From: Salmonirosea sp038204185 | Lineage (GTDB): Bacteria; Bacteroidota; Bacteroidia; Cytophagales; Spirosomataceae | DNA length: 13,298 nucleotides | Assembly (NCBI GenBank): GCA_038204185.1 | Contig: JBBRDE010000150.1 | Coordinates: 1-13,298, forward strand | Reading direction: 5' to 3' | In this document: piece by piece, positions 7,319-13,298 of the stretch | Layout of the letters: each line of letters starts with the position of its first letter | Numbering within the stretch: position 1 is the stretch's first letter | The notes under the pieces: generated by a model | Databases searched by the model: none | Told to the model about the DNA's origin: nothing | Seen by the model: only the letters and a program-made list of their open reading frames with translations | Position numbers and translations under genes: made by a program

Positions 7319-7412
7319 GTTAAAGGGTGAACGGTTCGCGGCAAAGACTTGTAGGTAGAGATTTACGTAAAATATCGTTTTGCCTTTTACCCTTAACCGT
7401 TCACCCTTTAAC
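7319..7412. repeat. Long inverted repeat between the serA and serC genes
   Basis: The 18-bp arm at 7319-7336 is a perfect inverted match of 7395-7412. A second pair, GGCAAA (7340-7345) and TTTGCC (7379-7384), continues the stem inside, and the loop holds the 10-bp palindrome TTTACGTAAA (7362-7371). The left arm is also part of a 15-bp direct repeat: GGTGAACGGTTAAAG (7311-7325) followed by GGTGAACGGTT (7326-7336). The outer arm begins 3 bases past the serA stop, so both genes' transcript would contain the hairpin. It resembles small mobile or REP-like intergenic elements more than a terminator (no T-run). Confidence 0.85.
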
Positions 7413-7415
7413 TCT

Positions 7416-9320
7416 TCAATACAACATCCGGAAACGAATGGTACCTTCGACGGCTTTGATTTCCTGGATAAATTCTTCAGAGTACTTCTTGGAAATATCC
7501 ACAATCACATAACCGATGAGTTCGTTGGTTTTGAGGTACTGACCCGAAATATTGATTTCGTGTTTGGCAAAAATACTGTTCAGTTTAGCCAGTACGCCCG
7601 GTACATTGGCGTGGACGTGCAGTAAGCGATGCGAGTCACCCAGTTTGGGTAGCTGCACTTCGGGAAAATTGACGCTGCCGTAAGTACTGCCATTGTTGAT
7701 GTATGCCAGCAGTTTGCCGGGTACGTAGTAGCCGATGTTCTCCTGGGCTTCCTCGGTACTACCGCCGATGTGGGGCGTCAGAATGACGTTGGACAGGCCG
7801 ATGAGCTCACTTTCAAAGGCTTCGTGGTTGGTTTTGGGCTCTTTGGGAAACACGTCCACGGCGGCCCCGGCGATTTTGCCGCTTTTGATGGCATCGGCCA
7901 TGGCCGCAATGTCCACCACGTGACCGCGCGACAGGTTCATAAAAATCACCCCGTCCTTCATCAGGTCAAACTCCGCTTTCCCAATGATCAGCGTGTTGTC
8001 CTTGCGGCCATCTACGTGTAGACTGATGACATCAGAGATGCGCAGTAACTCTTCCAGCGAACGTACCTTGCGGGCGTTACCGATGGCCAGTTTGTCCACA
8101 ACATCGTAGAAATACACTTCCATGCCCAGGGCTTCGGCCACAACGGATAGCTGCGTACCGATGCTCCCGTAGCCAACCATACCCAGTTTCTTACTGCGTA
8201 TCTCATAGCTACCGCTGGCCGATTTGTCCCAGTGACCGGTGTGCATGGCATTGCTTTTGGGAATAATATTACGAATTAACATAATCATCTCGCCAATAGC
8301 CAGTTCTACCACCGAGCGCGTATTGCTGTACGGTGCGTTGAACACTGCTACGCCGCGTTCGGTAGCCGTTTCGAGGTCGATCTGATTGGTGCCGATGCAG
8401 AAAGCACCGATGGCCATCAGGCGGTTGCCGCTTTCGAGAACACGCTTGGTGATCTGTGTTTTGGAGCGGATGCCGATAATGGAAACATCCTTGATGCGCT
8501 CGCAGAGTTCGTCTTCGTCAAGCGCTCCTTTTACAAACTCCACCTTGAAGCCTTCCTCTTCAAAGGCCCGTACCGCCGCCGGATGTACATTTTCCAACAA
8601 CAGTACCTTGATCCGGCTCTTGGGATACGATTGGCTGCGGCTCAGTTTGTTGTCATACAGAAACTCGTCCAGCGAACCCGACACGTGGTCGGCTACTTCC
8701 ACCACGCGGGGACGGTTGACGTTTTCAGTAAAGGCATAGAAGCGGTTCGCCAGGCCCGATTCGCGTAGTTCGTAATCCGTGTAGCCGTCGCCGATCACGT
8801 AGATATCGCCTGTAAGGTTCAGGGTACGGAGGAGCTTTATTTTGCCACCATCCGTAGCCAGCACGTTGTTTTCATCCACGCCGATAATATGGCCCTCTTG
8901 GTCAAAAACGAACTCATTGGCATATACATGATCGGCGCGAACGCCCAACTCCGTCACGATGGGTACGATGAACTCCTTAAATCCGCTGGAAACCACGTAA
9001 ATGTGATCGGCATTGTCGGTTATGAAGGTCTTGTTACGCAAAAACGAATCCGACACCTTGGTGCGCAGGTAATCCACCAGAAGTTCGATGTGCGAGCGAT
9101 CGGCGGACAGCAGTTCAATGCGGCGGCGGAGACCTTCGGCAAATGGCATTTCGCCATTCATACCCTTGTCGGTTAGGTCGCGGATCTGTTGAACAATCGA
9201 CTCGCGGTCGTTGTGCCCGGCCAGGGCAATATGGGCCAGTTCGTCGAGTCCTTCTACCTTGGTGAACGTGCTGTCAAAGTCTATGACAATGTGCGTCGGA
9301 TTAAGTGTTTGCGTCAACAT
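7416..9320 (-). CDS. serA: Fused phosphoserine phosphatase / 3-phosphoglycerate dehydrogenase
   Basis: A 634-residue two-enzyme fusion for the first and last steps of serine synthesis. Residues 8-225 are a HAD phosphatase of SerB type: DFDST (14-18) with both Asp, Ser111 in VVSSGF, Lys160, and IGDGYTD (176-182). Residues 236-550 are an NAD-dependent D-3-phosphoglycerate dehydrogenase: GIRSKT (283-288), FCIGTNQID (307-315), Rossmann motif GYGSIG (383-388), then Arg465 in NLSRGHVVD, Glu494 and His517 (PHIGG), the expected catalytic Arg-Glu-His set. Residues 564-634 are an ACT domain. His570, Asn572 and Asn590 line up by eye with E. coli SerA residues His344, Asn346 and Asn364, which bind the inhibitor serine, so feedback control is predicted. 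The protein ends like E. coli SerA (GTIR-x-R-x-LY). The SerC-like gene follows on the same strand. Confidence 0.93.
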   Translation of the reverse strand: MLTQTLNPTHIVIDFDSTFTKVEGLDELAHIALAGHNDRESIVQQIRDLTDKGMNGEMPFAEGLRRRIELLSADRSHIELLVDYLRTKVSDSFLRNKTFITDNADHIYVVSSGFKEFIVPIVTELGVRADHVYANEFVFDQEGHIIGVDENNVLATDGGKIKLLRTLNLTGDIYVIGDGYTDYELRESGLANRFYAFTENVNRPRVVEVADHVSGSLDEFLYDNKLSRSQSYPKSRIKVLLLENVHPAAVRAFEEEGFKVEFVKGALDEDELCERIKDVSIIGIRSKTQITKRVLESGNRLMAIGAFCIGTNQIDLETATERGVAVFNAPYSNTRSVVELAIGEMIMLIRNIIPKSNAMHTGHWDKSASGSYEIRSKKLGMVGYGSIGTQLSVVAEALGMEVYFYDVVDKLAIGNARKVRSLEELLRISDVISLHVDGRKDNTLIIGKAEFDLMKDGVIFMNLSRGHVVDIAAMADAIKSGKIAGAAVDVFPKEPKTNHEAFESELIGLSNVILTPHIGGSTEEAQENIGYYVPGKLLAYINNGSTYGSVNFPEVQLPKLGDSHRLLHVHANVPGVLAKLNSIFAKHEINISGQYLKTNELIGYVIVDISKKYSEEFIQEIKAVEGTIRFRMLY

Positions 9321-9379
9321 GCGGGAAGTTTGTCGGGGTAAAACCCCTGGTTGGTTCGGAATGACTACTACGTTGTCAG

Positions 9380-9387
9380 CAAAATTA
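9380..9387 (-). promoter_or_regulatory. Putative -7 element of the serA fusion gene
   Basis: TAATTTTG on the minus strand matches TAnnTTTG exactly, about 60 bp before the start codon. No good TTG was found 19 bases upstream. The predicted leader contains a small hairpin, GGGGT-AAA-ACCCC (9335-9347), 15 bases before the ATG, which could affect translation start. Confidence 0.42.
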
Positions 9388-9480
9388 CAAAACGTAGCGT
9401 GAACTGACTATAAAAAGTACGTTTCCAGCGCATTGTATAGATTGCGTACTATTTATTAAACGTTTAGTGAAAAAGCGTCC

Positions 9481-10461
9481 TCAGTTTTTGCTGTTTCCTA
9501 AAAATTCCAACGCCCGCCTTTCCGACCAGTACATATCATCTTCCAAATTGTCGGACCGAAATCCGCAATGTCCGCCTTCATCGGTTAGTTCCAACCACAC
9601 GTTGGGCATCGCGGCGATTTGTGCCTGCGGCAGACTGTCGGCAGGTACCAGCGGGTCGTTCAGGGCATTGACAATCAGGGTAGGTATGGCAATTGATTCC
9701 ACGAAAAATTTGGAACTGTTTCGGGCATAGTAGTCGTCCGCGCCGTCGAATCCGTGCAGAGCAGCGGTGTAGATATGGTCGAAATCGTAGAAGGTTTTCA
9801 CCTTGGTATAATCATCCACACTGATATGGTCGGGAAAGACTTTGGATTTTGCGGTTACTTTGGGTTTCAGAGAAGACAAAAAGCGTTTGAGGTACACCCG
9901 GTTTTCCGGTTTTTCGATGGCCCGGCTGCACGCCAGTAAATCCATCGGTACGCTGAATACGACTACCTTTTTTATTTCTGGGGTCAAGCCTTCACCCTTT
10001 TCTCCTACATATTTAAGCGTCAGATTTCCGCCCAAACTAAATCCCATCAAAAACAGGGTAGGGTACCCCCTTTGAAGCGCATGCTGCACCACCAGATCCA
10101 GATCATCAGTCGCTCCACTGTGGTAAAACCGTACCTGTTTGTTCATTTCACCCCCGCAACTCCGGTAATTCCAGGCCAGACAATCGTAACCCGAGCGGGT
10201 CAGCGCCCGCACCATGCCCAGGATGTAGTGCCGCTTGCTGTCGCCTTCCAAACCGTGCGACAAAATCACCAGACCTTTTGAAATGGGCTGGGTGGTTTTG
10301 GCCCAGTCCAGATTCAGAAAATCATCGTCGGGTGTGACGATCTGTTCCCGGAGGTAGGTGACGTCATTTATTTTCCGAAAAAGGGCGGGAAAGATGCTTT
10401 GGAAATGACCATTGGGTAGCCAGAAAGGTGCTTTGTGATCGTGGGTATGAAGTAGAGGCAT
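9481..10461 (-). CDS. YheT-like alpha/beta hydrolase
   Basis: A 326-residue hydrolase of the YheT/EMB8 (AB_hydrolase_4) family. It opens with PFWLPNGHFQSIFPAL (12-26), a family hallmark, followed by SHGLEGDSKRHYI (68-80) with the oxyanion-loop HG. The nucleophile elbow GFSLGG puts Ser142 in place; Asp269 (NALNDPLVP) and His298 (EGGHCGF) complete the triad. The reading frame is open up to 10656, but I choose the ATG at 10459-10461: the extension has no family likeness, is low in expected N-terminal features, and would overlap the start of the divergent lipoprotein gene at 10558. The natural substrate is unknown; short-chain ester hydrolysis is known for relatives. It lies upstream of serA on the same strand, with a 160-bp gap and a separate promoter candidate for serA. 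Confidence 0.88.
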   Translation of the reverse strand: MPLLHTHDHKAPFWLPNGHFQSIFPALFRKINDVTYLREQIVTPDDDFLNLDWAKTTQPISKGLVILSHGLEGDSKRHYILGMVRALTRSGYDCLAWNYRSCGGEMNKQVRFYHSGATDDLDLVVQHALQRGYPTLFLMGFSLGGNLTLKYVGEKGEGLTPEIKKVVVFSVPMDLLACSRAIEKPENRVYLKRFLSSLKPKVTAKSKVFPDHISVDDYTKVKTFYDFDHIYTAALHGFDGADDYYARNSSKFFVESIAIPTLIVNALNDPLVPADSLPQAQIAAMPNVWLELTDEGGHCGFRSDNLEDDMYWSERRALEFLGNSKN

Positions 10462-10557
10462 GGGACTGAAACTTTTGTATTTGACAAAAAAAAGCGGATG
10501 CTCGTTCCAACCGATGACCGGGAAAATTGGTCTGATAAGAAAAACAGAACATGAAAA

Positions 10558-10974
10558 ATGAAAAGAATTGATTTTATCCTGGTACTGGCCACCCTGGTTG
10601 GATGCAATAAAGAGTCGCTCAGCCCCGAAGAAAAAAACATAGTGGGTACCTGGCAACTGGTGGAGTTTTGCGTCGGCCCCGGCGATGGCAGTTGCCCGCC
10701 ACAGCTAGCCACCACAAGTATCACCCAAACGCTAGAATTCAGAAAAGACGGTTCTTTTATTGAAAAGATACCCCAACCCGGCCAGTTCCAGACTCCGATT
10801 GTTAGTTCGGGGGAATTCAAAATTGAAAAACAGGGGAATATTTATCTCAGATTCGATAACGCCGGAATCTATAATGAAGAAAATCAATGGGGGTACACGC
10901 TCAAGAACGATATGCTCACGATTCTCCCCACGGTCTGTAACGAAGGCTGTTCTTACTCCTACAAAAGAATTTAG
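10558..10974 (+). CDS. Lipocalin-like lipoprotein
   Basis: A 138-residue protein with a lipoprotein signal: KR, a hydrophobic core (FILVLATL) and the lipobox LVGC, so Cys16 would be lipidated. The mature part fits the lipocalin-like families of Bacteroidota: IVGTWQLVEF (28-37) at the start, a middle strand LEFRKDGSFIEKI, GEFKI-x-KQG-x-IYLRF and YTLKNDMLTI near the end. Four Cys after the lipidated one (residues 38, 45, and two in VCNEGC near the end) could form two disulfides. Ligand and role are unknown. It is divergent from the YheT-like gene (96 bp between starts) and its stop lies 7 bases from the stop of the convergent DUF4174 gene, with no visible terminator between them. Confidence 0.83.
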   Translation: MKRIDFILVLATLVGCNKESLSPEEKNIVGTWQLVEFCVGPGDGSCPPQLATTSITQTLEFRKDGSFIEKIPQPGQFQTPIVSSGEFKIEKQGNIYLRFDNAGIYNEENQWGYTLKNDMLTILPTVCNEGCSYSYKRI

Positions 10975-10981
10975 GGCCGTA

Positions 10982-11407
10982 CTACTTCCCGTCGCGCTTC
11001 ATTTCAGCTTGCCGCATGGGCATGGAATCGATGAGGGAGAAGAATTTTTTGGTCGTGACGGGCTTGGTTTCGGTGAGTTTGGTACCCCCATCTTTCCCAA
11101 CCAGCCACACGCCAAAGCCGCTGAGGTCATGCATAAAGTGATGGGCGATGTAGTTTTTGTCTTCGGGACTGAGTTGCTTACCCACGCATTCGACGACGAC
11201 GAGGTCGCGTGCTTTCAACTCTTCAGTCATTTCGGACAGGATTTGTTTCTGCTGCCGAAATTGTTCAGAACCGGCTTCCGGTGCGTACAGAACGATCACG
11301 CGGTTTTTCCAGGCCAGACTTTGCATCTTTTCCCACAGGGGGATTTCTTGTGTAAAGGATGAGAGGAAAAGGGAGGAGAGGATGAAGGGAATCAGTAGAG
11401 AGTTCAT
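10982..11407 (-). CDS. DUF4174 protein, secreted
   Basis: A 141-residue protein with a hydrophobic signal sequence (residues 3-18, SSFTQ near the cleavage region), so it is likely periplasmic. The mature part fits DUF4174: WKNRVIVLYAPEAGSEQFRQQ (33-53), RDLVVVECVG (67-76), WLVGKDGGTKLTE (101-113) and the ending IDSMPMRQAEM (126-136). The family has a thioredoxin-like look (a beta strand followed by YAP, and a GKDGG turn) but no CxxC pair here, so a redox role is not supported. Function is unknown. It is divergent from the Kazal-domain gene (92 bp between starts). Confidence 0.88.
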   Translation of the reverse strand: MNSLLIPFILSSLFLSSFTQEIPLWEKMQSLAWKNRVIVLYAPEAGSEQFRQQKQILSEMTEELKARDLVVVECVGKQLSPEDKNYIAHHFMHDLSGFGVWLVGKDGGTKLTETKPVTTKKFFSLIDSMPMRQAEMKRDGK

Positions 11408-11499
11408 GGCAGGATGTTTTTTCTAAAACCGGACAACGTTTGAAATTGTTCAACGTTTTGTGTGCTCCCGAAATTATGATCCTAAACTAAAAACAGACT

Positions 11500-11724
11500 A
11501 TGAAAAAGGTATGGGCAATACTGATTTTGACAGTGGCATTTGGATGTCACAGAGAAAAGGTAGGGACTGACAAATGCGTCGAGAAACCAAGCGATGGCCG
11601 GATTTGTACTTTCGAGTATGCCCCGGTTTGCGGCTGTAATGGTAAAACCTATGGCAATACCTGTGCTGCCGAATCAGTGGGAATCCTGGTTTACACCAAA
11701 GGTCCTTGCGGAGCGGGGAAATAA
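11500..11724 (+). CDS. Kazal-type protease-inhibitor-like lipoprotein
   Basis: A 74-residue protein. Residues 1-16 are a lipoprotein signal with the lipobox AFGC, so Cys16 would be lipidated and anchored in a membrane. Residues 26-70 form a Kazal domain with six Cys (26, 36, 44, 46, 55, 70) and the core PVCGCNGKTYGNTC, matching the family pattern PVCG-x-x-G-x-TY-x-N-x-C. Kazal domains bind and block serine proteases through a loop just after the second Cys; here that loop is TFEYAP, so Thr37 (or Phe38) is near the P1 position. Inhibition is inferred and the target protease is unknown. The short, single-domain, membrane-anchored form is a known bacterial layout. A pair of CAACGTTT direct repeats (11434-11441, 11451-11458) lies in the upstream region shared with the DUF4174 gene. 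Confidence 0.87.
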   Translation: MKKVWAILILTVAFGCHREKVGTDKCVEKPSDGRICTFEYAPVCGCNGKTYGNTCAAESVGILVYTKGPCGAGK

Positions 11725-11782
11725 TGGCATTGTGAGCTAGTTTTAGTTCGGGTGGGCTACTGTCTTTATAGAATGCCGGCAC

Positions 11783-11817
11783 CCAGCGTCGAACATCGAA
11801 CGTCCAATATTCAGAAT
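11783..11817. repeat. Degenerate 7-bp tandem repeat, five units
   Basis: Five consecutive heptamers can be read: CCAGCGT, CGAACAT, CGAACGT, CCAATAT, TCAGAAT. The two central units differ by one base and the outer ones are increasingly degenerate. It lies between the convergent Kazal and GroES-like genes. Similar heptamer runs are common between genes in Bacteroidota (from memory), and the function is unknown. Confidence 0.5.
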
Positions 11818-11830
11818 CAAATTTTTTTCC

Positions 11831-12208
11831 TCAATCAAACAGATTCTCCGTTCGGTCCAGCATCAGGATAGAGTTCTGCGGTACGATCACGTACTTTTCG
11901 CCGTCGTATTCCAGTTCGATGGCGTTGCGTTGCAGGTAGATAGCCAGATCGCCCTCCTTCGCCTGCAAGGGCATGTACTTCACTTTTTCTTCGGTTTCTT
12001 TCCAGGGTTCTTCCTCCACAGCGCTGGGAATGGGGTAGCCAGGACCTACCTTGATGACGTAGCCTGTTTGCACCTGCTCTTTCTCGGTGACGGTAGGGGG
12101 TAGGTACAGGCCGCTATGCGTGCGGTCGTTGGGACTTTTGGGTCGGATGAGGACGCGGTCACCTACTACGATCAGGCTTCTCAGTCGGTTATCGGCAGTT
12201 ATTTCCAT
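11831..12208 (-). CDS. GroES-family co-chaperone paralogue
   Basis: A 125-residue Cpn10-fold protein. VVGDRVLIRPKSP (14-26), GLYLPPTVTEKEQVQTGYVIKVGPG (33-57), GDLAIYLQRNAIELEYDGEKYVIV (86-109) and the C-terminal ILMLDR (114-119) follow the GroES order. The canonical protein is about 95 residues. This one has an extra N-terminus of about 10 residues and a ~28-residue charged insert (58-85, with EEEPWKETEEKVK) where GroES has its roof-loop region. The mobile-loop tripeptide IVL that binds GroEL is replaced by LYL, so GroEL binding is uncertain. No groEL lies next to it, so this is an orphan paralogue, not the main groES. A promoter with good spacing lies just upstream and the leader ends in a run of A before the ATG. 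Confidence 0.87.
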   Translation of the reverse strand: MEITADNRLRSLIVVGDRVLIRPKSPNDRTHSGLYLPPTVTEKEQVQTGYVIKVGPGYPIPSAVEEEPWKETEEKVKYMPLQAKEGDLAIYLQRNAIELEYDGEKYVIVPQNSILMLDRTENLFD

Positions 12209-12251
12209 TTTTTTTAGTGGAAAATTGAAAGTGGAGAGTTTTTTGATCTAC

Positions 12252-12283
12252 GAAAATTAGAATTACAAACCTTATGACCAAAA
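12252..12283 (-). promoter_or_regulatory. Promoter of the GroES-like gene
   Basis: On the minus strand TTTTG (12279-12283) is followed after exactly 19 bases by TAATTTTC (12252-12259), which matches TAnnTTTG at 7 of 8 positions. This is the standard Bacteroidota -33/-7 spacing and gives a leader of roughly 37 bases. Confidence 0.55.
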
Positions 12284-12329
12284 GAAGCGTACGACTCTAT
12301 CTGAAAATGACAAATTGACATCCTGCCTG

Positions 12330-12377
12330 AACTTCCCGAAAGACTAGCCGTCTGGCGTTTTGAACTTTCGGGAAGTT
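12330..12377. repeat. 13-bp perfect hairpin 3' of the MBOAT gene
   Basis: AACTTCCCGAAAG (12330-12342) is perfectly inverted at 12365-12377, with a 22-nt loop that holds a smaller stem (GCC-GTCT-GGC). It starts 13 bases after the MBOAT stop codon on the minus strand, so it would sit at the 3' end of that transcript. No T-run follows on the minus strand, so it may be a factor-dependent end, a 3'-stabilising structure or an interspersed palindromic repeat. Confidence 0.7.
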
Positions 12378-12390
12378 GGCTTTAAATAGA

Positions 12391-13298
12391 CTAAAACTGG
12401 AAGTAAATAAATTGGTTGGACGTAAATACGCCGAAAAAGTAGATGAACACACAAATCGCGGCGAAAAGACTATAGAAGAAGGGGGTACTTCGCGTGGGAA
12501 TCGTGGGATAGTAATGTTCTTTGACCAACATGAATAGAATCAAACCCACTGAAAACCACATCTCGACGGAATTGAGCGGTGAACGTACCGGCTCGCTCCA
12601 CGACAGGGTACCTATTTTGCGTAGAATATCGAAGGCTTGCTTGACAGGAGCCTTATCGTTCCGAAAGAACACCCAGGTCAGCGACACCAGAACGAACGTA
12701 ATGGCTACGTTGGCAACGTGGACGAATTGATTTTTTGGAATGACGATGCCCGATTTCTTTAAAATCTTATCACGAAAAGACGCCCCTACCAGATAGAACC
12801 CGTGCAGGCTACCCCAGATCACGTAGTTCCAACTCGCTCCATGCCATAGGCCGCTTACCAGAAATACCGTGAATTGATTGAAATAGCGGCGGTACTCGCC
12901 CTTCCGGTTGCCACCCAGCGGAATGTACAGGTAGTCGCGAAACCAGGTCGAGAGTGAAATGTGCCAGCGGGCCCAGAATTCCGCGACGGAAGCCGACTCG
13001 TAGGGCGTGCGGAAGTTGTCCATGAGGTTAAAACCCATGACCCGCGCCGCGCCAATGGCAATATCGGAATAGCCCGAGAAATCACAATAGATACGGAACG
13101 TGAAGAAGAGGGTCGCAACCAGCATGGTCAGGCCGTTCTGCTCGTAGGGGTTGTTGTAAGCGTAGTCGATCATTAGAGCCAGGCGATCGCCGATGACCAC
13201 CTTCTTGAACATTCCAAAAGCCATTTGCATGAGTCCCGCTTTGACCTGCTCAAAATCGTACTTGAAATACGAGTGAAACTGAAACAGCATGTTCTGGG
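12391..13298 (-). CDS. MBOAT O-acyltransferase, AlgI-like (5' end outside window)
   Basis: A membrane-bound O-acyltransferase that runs off the right edge; about 300 of an expected ~470-480 residues are visible. Counting from the first visible Met (13288-13290): FFTFRIYCDFSGYSDIAIG (62-80), FRTPYESASVAEFWARWHISLSTWFRDYLYIPLGG (93-127) with His110, and SGLWHGASWNYVIWG (146-160) with His150, the likely catalytic His of the MBOAT fold. The open frame continues upstream of that Met (Gln-Asn before it, as in the family's ...QNML-x-QF segment), so that Met is internal. Such proteins move acyl groups across the membrane onto exported polysaccharides or other cell-surface molecules, usually with an SGNH-type partner. 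No such partner follows downstream; it could lie to the right of the window. The C-terminus ends in membrane segments (about 265-292). Confidence 0.9.
   Translation of the reverse strand, partial: QNMLFQFHSYFKYDFEQVKAGLMQMAFGMFKKVVIGDRLALMIDYAYNNPYEQNGLTMLVATLFFTFRIYCDFSGYSDIAIGAARVMGFNLMDNFRTPYESASVAEFWARWHISLSTWFRDYLYIPLGGNRKGEYRRYFNQFTVFLVSGLWHGASWNYVIWGSLHGFYLVGASFRDKILKKSGIVIPKNQFVHVANVAITFVLVSLTWVFFRNDKAPVKQAFDILRKIGTLSWSEPVRSPLNSVEMWFSVGLILFMLVKEHYYPTIPTRSTPFFYSLFAAICVFIYFFGVFTSNQFIYFQF

Noticed and set aside
7238..7504. 88-codon minus-strand frame across the serA-serC junction
   Set aside because: It overlaps both genes out of frame and mainly translates the inverted repeat.
9335..9347. 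GGGGT-AAA-ACCCC hairpin as a riboswitch or terminator
   Set aside because: It is only a 5-bp stem with a 3-nt loop, with no T-run and no further conserved leader structure, so only a minor leader hairpin can be claimed.
10462..10656. 65-residue N-terminal extension of the YheT-like hydrolase
   Set aside because: It has no family likeness, would overlap the start of the divergent lipoprotein gene, and the family's conserved beginning follows directly after the ATG at 10459-10461.
1..13298. A defence, secretion or biosynthetic gene system
   Set aside because: The genes are mostly unrelated single transcription units of known families. Only the serine genes form a clear pathway group, and I see no cluster of unknown co-directional genes that would support a new system.

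Overview
The window looks like ordinary chromosomal DNA from a member of the Bacteroidota, most likely order Cytophagales (Spirosomataceae/Cytophagaceae-like). This is inferred, not proven. The reasons are protein families typical of the phylum (Haem_bd-type CxxCH protein, lipocalin-like lipoprotein, DUF4174, DUF4112, a HAD-PGDH fusion), -7 promoter elements of the TAnnTTTG type, A-rich leaders instead of strong Shine-Dalgarno sequences, and degenerate short tandem DNA repeats between genes.

Layout. Positions 1-134 carry the tail of an IS5-like transposase cut by the window edge. It converges on a small haem-binding protein (147-656, minus), which lies downstream of a fused ABC exporter (750-2582, minus). 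A 489-bp gene-free gap follows, then a secreted protein of unknown function (3072-3812, minus). Next come a decayed FAD-linked oxidase fragment (4017-4343) and an AraC-type regulator (4447-5337), both on the minus strand. A 351-bp gap holds a perfect 14-bp tandem repeat.

The metabolic core is 5689-9320, all on the minus strand: a SerB-SerA fusion (phosphoserine phosphatase plus phosphoglycerate dehydrogenase with ACT domain), a SerC-like aminotransferase, and a DUF4112 membrane protein. Together the first two genes would encode all three steps from 3-phosphoglycerate to L-serine. A long inverted repeat separates them. Upstream is a YheT-like alpha/beta hydrolase (9481-10461, minus), divergent from a lipocalin-like lipoprotein (10558-10974, plus). 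That lipoprotein converges on a DUF4174 protein (10982-11407, minus), which is itself divergent from a small Kazal-domain lipoprotein (11500-11724, plus). The right side has an orphan, insertion-bearing GroES paralogue (11831-12208, minus) and an AlgI-like MBOAT O-acyltransferase (12391 to beyond the window, minus).

I did not find a convincing new multi-gene system, CRISPR array, tRNA or rRNA. The signals most worth a second look are at DNA level: the palindrome GGTACC occurs 21 times (about 3 expected at random) and in all three coding frames, and there are several structured intergenic repeats. At gene level the notable item is the complete serine pathway packed into two genes.
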